From NCBI GenBank assembly GCA_902727895.1, contig CACVAP010000093.1:1-64000 (forward strand): a DNA stretch of 64,000 nt, given 5' to 3'. A program made the position numbers and the translations under genes. This DNA is from an uncultured Sulfurovum sp. Lineage in GTDB: Bacteria; Campylobacterota; Campylobacteria; Campylobacterales; Sulfurovaceae. The notes below the pieces were generated by a model. The model searched no databases. It was not told the DNA's origin and saw nothing but the letters and a program-made list of their open reading frames with translations. Shown in pieces: positions 7,925 to 16,972 of the stretch (position 1 is its first letter; every line of letters begins with the position of its first letter).

Positions 7925-10900
7925 TTATCCTCTTTGGATATCTAAAGTATAAACAATTGAACCTCTAATTTGAATAATTATTCGTAAGCTCATAGATTCT
8001 TTAATCATCATCCAAAAATCTTCTACATTTTCAACTCTATTATCTAGTTTAACATAGTCACCTATAGGATAATAACGCTGTTGCATTTTTGCAAGACCTA
8101 AAATAGCTTCTTGTTCTCTACCTTTATATGTTAATCCAAAAATACCATCATGTAGATTATCAGGTATTTTCTCAAGAATAAAAAGTCCATTTTTACATAA
8201 AGAAATTTTATTTACAAAAATTTCAAATGCTTCAACATCTTCCATAGATGAACTTGCTATGTAATAAAGAGGAGCCTTTTCATACAGCCCTGTGTCTAAG
8301 TTTTGTAAATGAACTAGCTCTTTTTCTTTCTTTAATCTAACTGAAATAGAGGGTCGATGCTTTATCCAAAGCTTTAAATCAACTTGGGGATTAAAAATAA
8401 CTGTTCTAAATCCATAAGTCAATCCCACTCTTAAAGCAGCATAACCTCCCATACTCCCAAAATAAGAGATAATATTTTCTTTCTTAAATCTCTTCAATGC
8501 TACTTCTTCAATAATCTTTTGAATACGTTCCCACTCTGAACCATGATACCAGTTATATTGAGGGTTATTAATAAATAATACATTTGTTTTATTTTTTTGA
8601 TAGAAAAGCTTTAACTGTGTATACCTACTATAACTTCCTGCACAAGAAAATACAATTAAAAGCTCATCACTCTCTTTATTTTCAAAAAAGAGATACTTCT
8701 CTTCGTTTGTATCAATATACTGTTCCATGTCTTGATAAAGGGCTAACCTAGGGTGTTGAAGATACTTATTAACTAAAGGGTTTCCTGTTACTTTTTGAAA
8801 ATATGCTCTAGATTTAGCAATGTCAGGAGTTATATAGTGATCTTCATTCACTTCTGCTGTACCTGTATAATACAAATAAGCTAAACGTGTATTTAAAACT
8901 TTTTCAAATACTACGTTATCTGTATGATTTAATAAAAACTCTAAAAACTCAACCTCTTCATCAAAGTTTCCAGAGATACATCCACGACTTAAAAAACGTT
9001 TCCAAGCAAATACTTTACGTAATTGTTCTTCACAATAAAAGCATACACTCTCATTTTGAAAAGTGTACTCATTCTCTTTTAATATAGACCTTATCTCTAC
9101 AGAAAAGTTTTCTAAAAGAATATCACTTATGTAGTCCAGCTTTTGATTATCAAAACTCATTGTATTACTTTCAGACAACATTAATATGGCTCTACTTAAA
9201 TCATCTCTAAACACATAAAGTTCTGCTGTATAAAAAAGTAAATAAGCTTTACCTTTTTCTGTTAAAAGTAAATTTTTATAAAGTTCAGTAACATTACCCA
9301 ACTCCGAATAATCCTCTGAATCTATTGTAGAGTTTAAATATGTAGAAAATAAACTAACAAAGTTAACTATTTCAGTACTCCATACATTTGTTTCCACACT
9401 GTTTAATTCATCACACTGCTTTATAATTAAATCTATATTATTAGATAAAGTTTTATTTTTTATTTGACTTTGTATATAAAGCCAAAAATGTTTATTTTGT
9501 ACATTGCTTTTAGTAAATACTTTCTTGATATTTTTAAAAAAGCTATTAAACCTTATATCTACGCTTCTTACAAGTAAAGTAAAGAGTAAACTATAGCTAT
9601 TTGGTGCTAAATTTTTACAAGAGAGTGATTTCATATACCAAGTATAACTATTATCAAAGTCTTGATTTAAAGAATAAAGATTAGCTAAAAAATATCTAGA
9701 ACGATTTGTTACATAATCTGTTTTCGAGTTCTTTTCTGCAAGCAATAAATATTGCCTTGAAAGTTTAAAATAAACTTTCTTTTGTATTCCCTCTTTCTGA
9801 GCATTAAAGAAACCATATAATATGCCTCCATAAGTCAAATAAGCATAAGCAGAAATCTCTTCATGATTAAATATCTCTTTCTTAATAATCTTTTCTATCA
9901 TATATTTAGAAAAAGACATATCTCTAGCTACAACACCTTTTATGCCATTTCTAAATGAAAAATTAATAAACTTTACATAATTATGTAAAGTTGTATTATA
10001 AATAGACAATTGAAGTAAAAACTCTTTATATCTACCCTCTAACCAATTTTCTATATAATCTTTATCTTTTGTATTCAAAGATATATAAACTGTTCTAATC
10101 TCATTGATAAGTAGTAGTTTCTCTTCAGGAAAAAGTCCTGATGGGACCAATCTAGCCAAAGATTTTTTGAGAAACTCAATTTGATTTTGAAACTGAACAG
10201 AAATAAGTGTATTTAAAAAATCATGATAAAAATTTGGCGTGTAGTGTACATATCCCGTACTCCATCGATGATGAATATAGCCTTTTACATCATAATTCAT
10301 TACATCAATTTCTATAGGTTTTACAATATCTATAAAAAGAGAATCTAATTTTTTCCATCTATCATTAAAATTTTGAATAAAATTTTTATTAAAAAACTCT
10401 TCTTTCTCTTCTAGGTTTGTATAAGAATATATACCTCGTGCCTTATTTAAAATGATTTTTGTTTGAGGAAGATATTTTTTCATAAAGCTTAAAAAAGCAT
10501 TCATGCTCTCTTTTAATTGCTCATCATTAGGAATAAAAACTTCACTAAAAGTTAAAATTTCTTTAAAAAAGTCTGACTTTGAAACTTTCCATTCATTAGC
10601 AGTGAGAAAAGAGTCTTTAATTTTTATAGTTTTAAATCTAGCATCTGCAAAAAAATCTACAATAAGAATACTTGGTTCAGCTTCAATTAAATTATTTAAA
10701 AAAACTTTATTCAATTCACTTTCTGTTGAAGTTCTATCCCATCCCTCTAAAGGATAAAGCTGTTTAGACTCATATTCAATAGCACTTGACATTAAACTCA
10801 TGATTGTTGTCTGATTTTGGAAAGCAACAATATTAAAAAAACTTTTATAATTTTCATTAAAATGACTATTAAATATATCTCTTGTAACACATGAACCAAA

Positions 10901-10954
10901 TAGTGCTAAACTACAAGATTTTATTGGACTGGTAACACTTGATTCAATCAACAT
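7925..10954 (-). CDS. SGNH-like (DUF6270-type) / alpha-beta hydrolase fusion protein
   Basis: A 1,009-residue three-part protein. Residues 10-255 look like the DUF6270 domain of polysaccharide clusters: SLALFGSCVTRDIF at the start, a central VDFFADARF block and a late HHRWSTGYVHYTPNFYHD block, suggesting an SGNH-hydrolase fold. The middle part (about 260-750) is helical and repeat-rich, TPR-like, with no recognised motif. The last 220 residues form an alpha/beta hydrolase: LLIVFSCAGSYSRYT strand, NNPQYNWYHGSEW, then the nucleophile elbow SYFGSMGGYAAL and a late DNLHDGIFG histidine. There is no signal peptide, so it is probably cytoplasmic. It may acylate, deacylate or otherwise modify capsule precursors. 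AAGGAG lies nine bases before ATG. The neighbouring tagF gene is 12 bases upstream. Confidence 0.65.
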   Translation of the reverse strand: MLIESSVTSPIKSCSLALFGSCVTRDIFNSHFNENYKSFFNIVAFQNQTTIMSLMSSAIEYESKQLYPLEGWDRTSTESELNKVFLNNLIEAEPSILIVDFFADARFKTIKIKDSFLTANEWKVSKSDFFKEILTFSEVFIPNDEQLKESMNAFLSFMKKYLPQTKIILNKARGIYSYTNLEEKEEFFNKNFIQNFNDRWKKLDSLFIDIVKPIEIDVMNYDVKGYIHHRWSTGYVHYTPNFYHDFLNTLISVQFQNQIEFLKKSLARLVPSGLFPEEKLLLINEIRTVYISLNTKDKDYIENWLEGRYKEFLLQLSIYNTTLHNYVKFINFSFRNGIKGVVARDMSFSKYMIEKIIKKEIFNHEEISAYAYLTYGGILYGFFNAQKEGIQKKVYFKLSRQYLLLAEKNSKTDYVTNRSRYFLANLYSLNQDFDNSYTWYMKSLSCKNLAPNSYSLLFTLLVRSVDIRFNSFFKNIKKVFTKSNVQNKHFWLYIQSQIKNKTLSNNIDLIIKQCDELNSVETNVWSTEIVNFVSLFSTYLNSTIDSEDYSELGNVTELYKNLLLTEKGKAYLLFYTAELYVFRDDLSRAILMLSESNTMSFDNQKLDYISDILLENFSVEIRSILKENEYTFQNESVCFYCEEQLRKVFAWKRFLSRGCISGNFDEEVEFLEFLLNHTDNVVFEKVLNTRLAYLYYTGTAEVNEDHYITPDIAKSRAYFQKVTGNPLVNKYLQHPRLALYQDMEQYIDTNEEKYLFFENKESDELLIVFSCAGSYSRYTQLKLFYQKNKTNVLFINNPQYNWYHGSEWERIQKIIEEVALKRFKKENIISYFGSMGGYAALRVGLTYGFRTVIFNPQVDLKLWIKHRPSISVRLKKEKELVHLQNLDTGLYEKAPLYYIASSSMEDVEAFEIFVNKISLCKNGLFILEKIPDNLHDGIFGLTYKGREQEAILGLAKMQQRYYPIGDYVKLDNRVENVEDFWMMIKESMSLRIIIQIRGSIVYTLDIQRG

Positions 10955-10966
10955 TATCTATTCTCC

Positions 10967-13900
10967 TTAAAACTTAAATAATTCAGAAACAACTCTTTTT
11001 GTTGCTTCTCCATCATCTTTAGGAAGATATTTTGCTCTAAAATCTATATATCTATTTACATATACTTTATTTGACTCTTCAATATTCTCTATAGTACTAT
11101 ATAAAGCCTCTTCTGTCTTAACAATTGGACCAGGTAACTCTTGATCATAATCTAAGTAAAACCCTCTTAACTCATCCCTATAGGTCTCTAAATCATAAGC
11201 ATAAAAAATAATAGGCTTATTTAAATTGGCATAATCAAAAAATACAGATGAATAATCAGTAATAAGCATATCACTAACCAAGTAAAGTTCTTGTATATCT
11301 GAAAATGAAGAAACATCAATAATTCGACTTTTTTGACTATCTGTTAATGTAATATTTTGTTTTACCAAAACATGAACTCTTAATAACAAGATATACTCAT
11401 CTGAGACTTCCTTCATAAACTTATCAAAGTCAATAGCAAGTTCCATATTAAATTTATTACCTTTTTTCTCTGCATTATCCCTAAATGTTGGCGCATATAA
11501 AATAACTTTTTTATCTTTTGGAATATTTAAATTTCTTTTTATTCTACTAATGTAATCTTTATTATCTGCTTCATTAATAAGGATATCATTTCTAGGGTAC
11601 CCCTCTTCTAATATTTCACCTTCATACTTAAAAGCTGTTCTAAATTTTTCTGTAGCATAAGAGCTTTGAGATAATAAATAAGACCATTGATTCTTTGCTT
11701 GCTCTACTCTCTCAATATAACCATCATCTCTACCATGAATATTTTCTAAGTCAAATAACATCTTTTTAAGAGGTGTTCCATGCCATGTTTGAAGATATAC
11801 ACCTGCTTTTCTTCTTGTAATATAAAAAGGGAAGTTTTGATTGTTAACCCAATATTTTGATGTTGCTAAATAATAATAGTACTTAAATGACAAACGTTCA
11901 ACAACTTCACAATTGTCTGGTAAGTTATAAATTTTTCCATTTTGAACCCAAATATATTCATTGTCTGGATATTTCTTTAATAATTCTTCAAATATATATC
12001 GAGGTCCATCGGCATATTGTAGTCCTAGTCCACTTTCAAATACAACTCTATTTTTATTCATCGGTAAAAACTTCATCAAAGTGTAAAGCTTTTTCATCAA
12101 AGGAAAATAATACTTTCCTTTTCTAAACTTTTTAAATACAAGCTGACCACGTTCATTTTTAAGAGCATTATCAAGAGGATGGTACTGAGTTTCAAATCGT
12201 TCAATTTCTTCTTTAATTCTTTTATTATTATTCGTATCTTTATATTTTAAAAATTGTCTAGACTTTTCCAAGTTTTCTAAACTCATCTTGCAATCATTCT
12301 CAATATACAACGCAAGTCTATCTAGAGCATCATCTTCATTTCTTACAATGTCACCAGGTAAATCTTCATTAATATCTAAATGAGAAGGATACTTTCCTAA
12401 AAATCGCTCCGTATCAAATTGATAATAAATCACGGGCTTTTCCAAGAAAGAGAAATCGAATGCAACACTTGAATAATCTGTTATCATTAACATACTTTCT
12501 TTTAGTAGAAGTTGTACGTTTACTTCTCCTTGTGAAATAACTCTAATCCCTTCCAAATCAAATGCATCTACAAACTTTTGCATATTAGGATGTAAACAAA
12601 AAGCTATTTCTAGATTATTTTCTTCAGCTAAATCATTTAGTATCTTAGATTCCAATAAAGACTTATACCTTTTATAATAATCAGAACTAATAAAAGAATC
12701 ATAATTCCCAAGCCAATCACGCCATGTAGGAATAATAAGAATTTGTCGTTTAACAGCTACCTCATTAGCAAAAAGTGTATCAAACCTAGAGAGTCCTGTT
12801 ATTTTAACTTCATCATCCCTATAGCCTAAATCATCTGTTGCAAATCTTTTCTCTTTTTCTGAACTAACAACAAACATATCTACATTAAAATTATCTATTG
12901 ATTTTCCATAAATATTTGCTATATTTTTTGTTCCAAAGACACCATGCTGTATAAATATTTTCTTCGCATTAATTTCATTTTGAAATTCTGGGTGAGTAAG
13001 AGGCATTAAGTAGTATGGATTATGTGAAGCAATTAAATGTGTTGTTTTCGATAAAATTTCAAAATGTTCTTCACTACGATAATTCACTAAATTACCAAGA
13101 TTTTTAACATTTTGATACTCTACTGAATCAAAATCTATAACATAATAGACCTCTTTCTCAGGAAAGTTTTCTCGCATATATTTAAAGAAATTATAACCTG
13201 TATCTTGTGCCTTAAAAGGTTGTTCCCCAACTAACCAAACCGACTCTTTTTTCTTTTTTCTTTTTATTTCTTGATATTTTTCATAAATATTTTTTTGTAC
13301 TTTTTCCACTGTAAAAGATAAATTCTTACCTTTAAAAGTAAAATATGGATTAATAAATGTAATATCGTCATGTACAATTTGAAATACTTTTGCTTTTTGA
13401 CGAACAAAATAACCAGGATTTCCAACCCTTCTCTCTACTAACTCCCTAAAACCATCAATTTCAAAACCGAAGAAAAGGTCATAACTATCTTCTTCTAAAT
13501 CAAAATTAGAAAAGAATATTTCATGCTTAAAAAAATAATTAAAATTTCCATTTTTTCGATGCACTTCTCTTCTTTTTAGAGGAGTTGTAAATACCTTTCT
13601 AGTTGTTCTACCTTTTAGTATAACAACAATATTTTTGGCTTTATTAGAATATGATTGAATGGAGCCATCAAGAACAATACTCCCTCTCCTAAATACAAGG
13701 TCTTTTAAATTCACTTTTATATTGACCTTAACATCAGAGGAAGTATCTTTAGGAGATTCTTGAATTAACATAGATAAGTTATTTCCCAAAGTTAAATAAG
13801 GGTATAACATTATATTATTATAGGTAATTAATTTAAAATTAGAAAACTTTATCTCTTTAAATTTACCTAAATAAATTGTCTTATCGACTGTAGAGATCAA

Positions 13901-14233
13901 AGAAAATTGTGCTTCTTGATACATATAATCACTTAGACTTAGTTTTTTACTAGATTCAGTCCATTTAGTACTCTGTAGGTTCAACAAGACTCTCTCAGGG
14001 TCTTTTATACTATGTTCTCCAAAAATCTTAAAATTAATTTTTTCAGAAAAGTTTTGAATTATCCACGCATAAGACAATTCACAACTATAATTAGTCCCTT
14101 TACGTTCAATATCTACGCCTAAACATAAGTCATCATTAATCAGTATAAGTTTCTTAGGTTTAAAGGTAGGGTGAAAGCTAAATATAAATTTTATTCTTGT
14201 ATCCGTTTGAACTATTTCTACTTTTCTTTTCAT
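10967..14233 (-). CDS. Two-module CDP-glycerol glycerophosphotransferase (TagF-like polymerase)
   Basis: About 1,088 residues. An N-terminal beta-rich region (1-300) precedes two complete GT-B glycerophosphotransferase modules. Module one has FIQHGVFGTKN, LIIPTWRDWLGN, CLHPNMQKF and ITDYSSVAFDFSFLEKPVIY. Module two has LQTWHGTPLKKM, ILYAPTFRDN, LLRVHV and ITDYSSVFFDYANLNKPII. The DYSS(V)xFD and WHGT signatures are diagnostic for poly(glycerol-phosphate) synthases such as TagF. Two modules may do two linkages, or priming and polymerisation. The track start is TTG at 14245, but ATG at 14233 has GAGGA five bases upstream, so I prefer 14233. It is first in a transcript driven from 14260. Confidence 0.88.
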   Translation of the reverse strand: MKRKVEIVQTDTRIKFIFSFHPTFKPKKLILINDDLCLGVDIERKGTNYSCELSYAWIIQNFSEKINFKIFGEHSIKDPERVLLNLQSTKWTESSKKLSLSDYMYQEAQFSLISTVDKTIYLGKFKEIKFSNFKLITYNNIMLYPYLTLGNNLSMLIQESPKDTSSDVKVNIKVNLKDLVFRRGSIVLDGSIQSYSNKAKNIVVILKGRTTRKVFTTPLKRREVHRKNGNFNYFFKHEIFFSNFDLEEDSYDLFFGFEIDGFRELVERRVGNPGYFVRQKAKVFQIVHDDITFINPYFTFKGKNLSFTVEKVQKNIYEKYQEIKRKKKKESVWLVGEQPFKAQDTGYNFFKYMRENFPEKEVYYVIDFDSVEYQNVKNLGNLVNYRSEEHFEILSKTTHLIASHNPYYLMPLTHPEFQNEINAKKIFIQHGVFGTKNIANIYGKSIDNFNVDMFVVSSEKEKRFATDDLGYRDDEVKITGLSRFDTLFANEVAVKRQILIIPTWRDWLGNYDSFISSDYYKRYKSLLESKILNDLAEENNLEIAFCLHPNMQKFVDAFDLEGIRVISQGEVNVQLLLKESMLMITDYSSVAFDFSFLEKPVIYYQFDTERFLGKYPSHLDINEDLPGDIVRNEDDALDRLALYIENDCKMSLENLEKSRQFLKYKDTNNNKRIKEEIERFETQYHPLDNALKNERGQLVFKKFRKGKYYFPLMKKLYTLMKFLPMNKNRVVFESGLGLQYADGPRYIFEELLKKYPDNEYIWVQNGKIYNLPDNCEVVERLSFKYYYYLATSKYWVNNQNFPFYITRRKAGVYLQTWHGTPLKKMLFDLENIHGRDDGYIERVEQAKNQWSYLLSQSSYATEKFRTAFKYEGEILEEGYPRNDILINEADNKDYISRIKRNLNIPKDKKVILYAPTFRDNAEKKGNKFNMELAIDFDKFMKEVSDEYILLLRVHVLVKQNITLTDSQKSRIIDVSSFSDIQELYLVSDMLITDYSSVFFDYANLNKPIIFYAYDLETYRDELRGFYLDYDQELPGPIVKTEEALYSTIENIEESNKVYVNRYIDFRAKYLPKDDGEATKRVVSELFKF

Positions 14234-14259
14234 TTTAATCCTCAACTATTAATGAGGAT

Positions 14260-14265
14260 ATTATA
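14260..14265 (-). promoter_or_regulatory. -10 box for the minus-strand capsule operon
   Basis: A perfect TATAAT lies on the minus strand, about 27 bases before the ATG at 14233. Its upstream side overlaps the -35 of the divergent plus-strand promoter, so the two promoters may compete. Confidence 0.5.
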
Positions 14266-14275
14266 CAAGAAAAAA

Positions 14276-14303
14276 CTGACATAGATATTCTTTATGGTAC
14301 TAT
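14276..14303 (+). promoter_or_regulatory. Sigma-70 promoter for the TPR/half-glycosyltransferase gene
   Basis: CTGACA at 14276-14281, a 16-base spacer, then TGGTACTAT with the -10 at 14298-14303 and the TG of an extended -10. It would start transcription about 30 bases before the ATG at 14340. Confidence 0.5.
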
Positions 14304-14339
14304 TTTAACCTATTAAATAAAACGAGGTATCTAAAGATT

Positions 14340-15788
14340 ATGTTATATAAAATATATTATTTATTAGGACGAGTTCTTGAATCGAAAAAGAAATGGGAAC
14401 TTGCCCTAAGCTTCTATCTTAAAATTCCCAATAATACTATAGCAAATTATAGAACAGCCTATTGCTATAAACAAAGAAAAGATTATGGAAACGCTGTCTA
14501 CTTTTTCCAAAAAGCTATTTCTAAAGACGAAAGTAAAGCGCATTGGCATCTTAATTTAGCAGAATCTTTACTCGAACTAAATAAAGAAGATAAAGCCCTA
14601 TTACCATTAAAAAAAGTACTAAGTCTTAATCCTAAAAAAAATAAAAAAATAACACAACTTTTAAAAAAACTTAAACAAGGAATACCTGAAGAGGATACAT
14701 TTGTAAACTCTATTATCCTAGTAGACCCCAATAATGTAAAAATGACAATCTCTGGCTATACAGAAGAAAATCCCGATCTTCTTTTTTTAGAGTTTTATAC
14801 AAGAAAAAATAAAATTGATTTACAAGCATTCTCTCATACCATCGATATAAAAAATATTACTTTAGCTGATAACGGCATATTTGAAGCAGAAGTGATATTA
14901 CCTTTATCTTTATTAGTAACTGAGGATAGTAATGTTGTCAACCATACATGGGATTTCAATCTAATTATAAATAACAAAAAAGTAAGATTAAAGTATTTCC
15001 AAGAGTCTAAAAACTTATTAAAATATAATAATTTTGATATCATTCCATATCAAACTAATAGTAAAACCTTTTCTATATTCTCTATTCGTAAAAATTCAAA
15101 AATACAACAAACAGATAAAAAGCATCTTACTCTTATTATTACAAGAATAGATGAAGAAACTTTTTTTATTCAAAACATGATTAAACTTGCAAATATTTTA
15201 GCTTCTCTTTCTTACCAAGTAACACTTGTTACTTTAGATTTAAAAGTCAATCAAAATAACTTTGCAATCTCTCCTAAAGTGAATTTTGACTACGTTTCAA
15301 CCGTGTTTCTATCTGATAGAGAAAAAGATATTGATTTTAATAGTTCAAATGTTATACCTTCAGAGAGCTATGTTAAAGATTTTCAAAATTACTTTTCTCA
15401 CTTAAATACTGATATATTATATCTCCCTATTTTTGGAGAATTTTTTCTTAATAAAATTCTAGTATTAAAGCAAGATAACATAACTACTATACTTGCTGAA
15501 TATAATAAAAGAAGATATATATCTTATATTAATTTACTTTCTAATAATAATGAGATTTCTATGGATATGGTTATTAATAAAGTTCAAAGTCAACACTTTT
15601 TTGAAAATATCAATGTAGTATCTGCTGTTCATATTATTTATCCTGAAGTAGCATCTCTTTTTAAACAAATTACAGATAAAACAATTATCACAACTGCCTT
15701 AAATGAAGATGATATACGAAAAGAATGGGAGCAAAGTCTAGTTCTACTAAATAAAAATAATCAGAATACAGAAGATATATTTTATTAG
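14340..15788 (+). CDS. TPR protein with a GT-B N-lobe only
   Basis: A 482-residue protein. Residues 1-115 carry about three TPR-like repeats (LALSFYLKIPN, YGNAVYFFQKAISKDESKAHWHLNLAESL). Residues 120-255 are a beta-rich segment reminiscent of the N-terminal part of TagF-type proteins. From about residue 262 a Rossmann strand LTLIITRIDEETFFIQN and LASLSYQVTLVTLD look like the acceptor lobe of a GT4 glycosyltransferase. The protein then stops before the nucleotide-sugar-binding C-lobe. It is either a truncated enzyme or a scaffold or partner. It is on the opposite strand to its neighbours and ends five bases from the convergent GT4 gene. The start is ATG, with GAGG further upstream than usual. 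Confidence 0.6.
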   Translation: MLYKIYYLLGRVLESKKKWELALSFYLKIPNNTIANYRTAYCYKQRKDYGNAVYFFQKAISKDESKAHWHLNLAESLLELNKEDKALLPLKKVLSLNPKKNKKITQLLKKLKQGIPEEDTFVNSIILVDPNNVKMTISGYTEENPDLLFLEFYTRKNKIDLQAFSHTIDIKNITLADNGIFEAEVILPLSLLVTEDSNVVNHTWDFNLIINNKKVRLKYFQESKNLLKYNNFDIIPYQTNSKTFSIFSIRKNSKIQQTDKKHLTLIITRIDEETFFIQNMIKLANILASLSYQVTLVTLDLKVNQNNFAISPKVNFDYVSTVFLSDREKDIDFNSSNVIPSESYVKDFQNYFSHLNTDILYLPIFGEFFLNKILVLKQDNITTILAEYNKRRYISYINLLSNNNEISMDMVINKVQSQHFFENINVVSAVHIIYPEVASLFKQITDKTIITTALNEDDIRKEWEQSLVLLNKNNQNTEDIFY

Positions 15789-15793
15789 ACAAA

Positions 15794-16972
15794 CTATCTA
15801 AAAATACGTAGAAAAAACGCTTCTAAAATATTTTGATTATATATATTTCTCTCTATAGAATTATTATCTAAAAACTTTAGCATACCCTCAAAAACCCCCT
15901 GTTCACTATTTTGAATAAAGACACCTGCTCTATTCTTTAAGATATGTCTATGTACTTCTGTATCTGTTACCAAAATTGGTTTTTTCATCAGATAAGCTTC
16001 TCTTAGTACTAAACTATCTTCAATACTCTCTGAAGCATCTATGAGACAGTTTGACTTTTCAAGATAAGAGGCAGGATTATAACGCTGACCTAACAAAAAA
16101 ACTTTACCTACTAAATCTAACTCTTTGATTAGTTTTCTTAATCTAGACTCTAAAGTCCCTGTACCCAAATAGACTAAACGTACATCCATATGTAAATTTG
16201 ATATGTTTTTAAATGCTCGCATTATCTGTTCTTGATTATTTTTTTCGGAAAGCCTTGCTATATTAATAAAAACTTTTGTTCCAAGAAAAAGATTGTTTGT
16301 AGAGAGTCCTATTCGTGATTGTCTAAGTATTTCTATAGGGTTATGTAGTTTACCTATGTAAGTAAAAAGCTCTTTCTCCAATTTAAACTTTTTGGATAAC
16401 TTCTTAAAGTTGATATTACTTAATTCTTGAGAGGTAGATACCAGATAATTAAACTTGGGATAAAGCAGAAAATTAAACTCTAAAGTAGGATATTTATCTT
16501 GCCATATTTTATCCATATCATAGTGCTGAAAAATAGACTTTGTTCCGACCATAGAGTCTGGTGCGCATGCAAATAGTCTTTGCCAAAATAAATTATAACC
16601 TTCAAAATGTATAATAGCATCAAAGTAGCTGTCAGTAAAAATTCGACAATACTCTTTTTCATATACTTTATTATATTTCTCTTGCATTGCTTGAGTTTCA
16701 AAACACTTTTCTAACTCAAATTTTTGACAAACTTTTTTCTCTTCTTCAGTCAGTGCCATCTTTCCAGAACGAGAGATTATCTTAATCTCACTAGCTATTT
16801 TACTAAACTGCTCAAGTCTCTTTTCCTCTTTTAGAATATTATTTTTTTCAACACAAATTGTTATTTCATATTTTTCTTTATCAATACTATTAAGAAAACA
16901 ATGAAATAATGAAGTAATAGTGTTTTTATTAAAGTTACCAGCATAAAATAAAATAGATTTTTTCATTATCAT
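15794..16972 (-). CDS. Family 4 glycosyltransferase
   Basis: A 392-residue GT-B glycosyltransferase. It begins KKSILFYAGNFNKNTITSLFHCF. The C-lobe shows FINIARLSEKNNQEQIMRAF, RLVYLGTGTLESRLRKLI, VFLLGQRYNPASYLEKSNC and ESIEDSLVLREAYLMKKPILVTDT, the GT4 EX7E-like donor site. This family is often encoded with, or fused to, TagF-type proteins in wall and capsule loci, where it decorates polyol-phosphate chains; that is known for the family and inferred here. The start ATG overlaps the TGA of the preceding gene (ATGA), so the two are translationally coupled. Confidence 0.85.
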   Translation of the reverse strand: MIMKKSILFYAGNFNKNTITSLFHCFLNSIDKEKYEITICVEKNNILKEEKRLEQFSKIASEIKIISRSGKMALTEEEKKVCQKFELEKCFETQAMQEKYNKVYEKEYCRIFTDSYFDAIIHFEGYNLFWQRLFACAPDSMVGTKSIFQHYDMDKIWQDKYPTLEFNFLLYPKFNYLVSTSQELSNINFKKLSKKFKLEKELFTYIGKLHNPIEILRQSRIGLSTNNLFLGTKVFINIARLSEKNNQEQIMRAFKNISNLHMDVRLVYLGTGTLESRLRKLIKELDLVGKVFLLGQRYNPASYLEKSNCLIDASESIEDSLVLREAYLMKKPILVTDTEVHRHILKNRAGVFIQNSEQGVFEGMLKFLDNNSIERNIYNQNILEAFFLRIFR

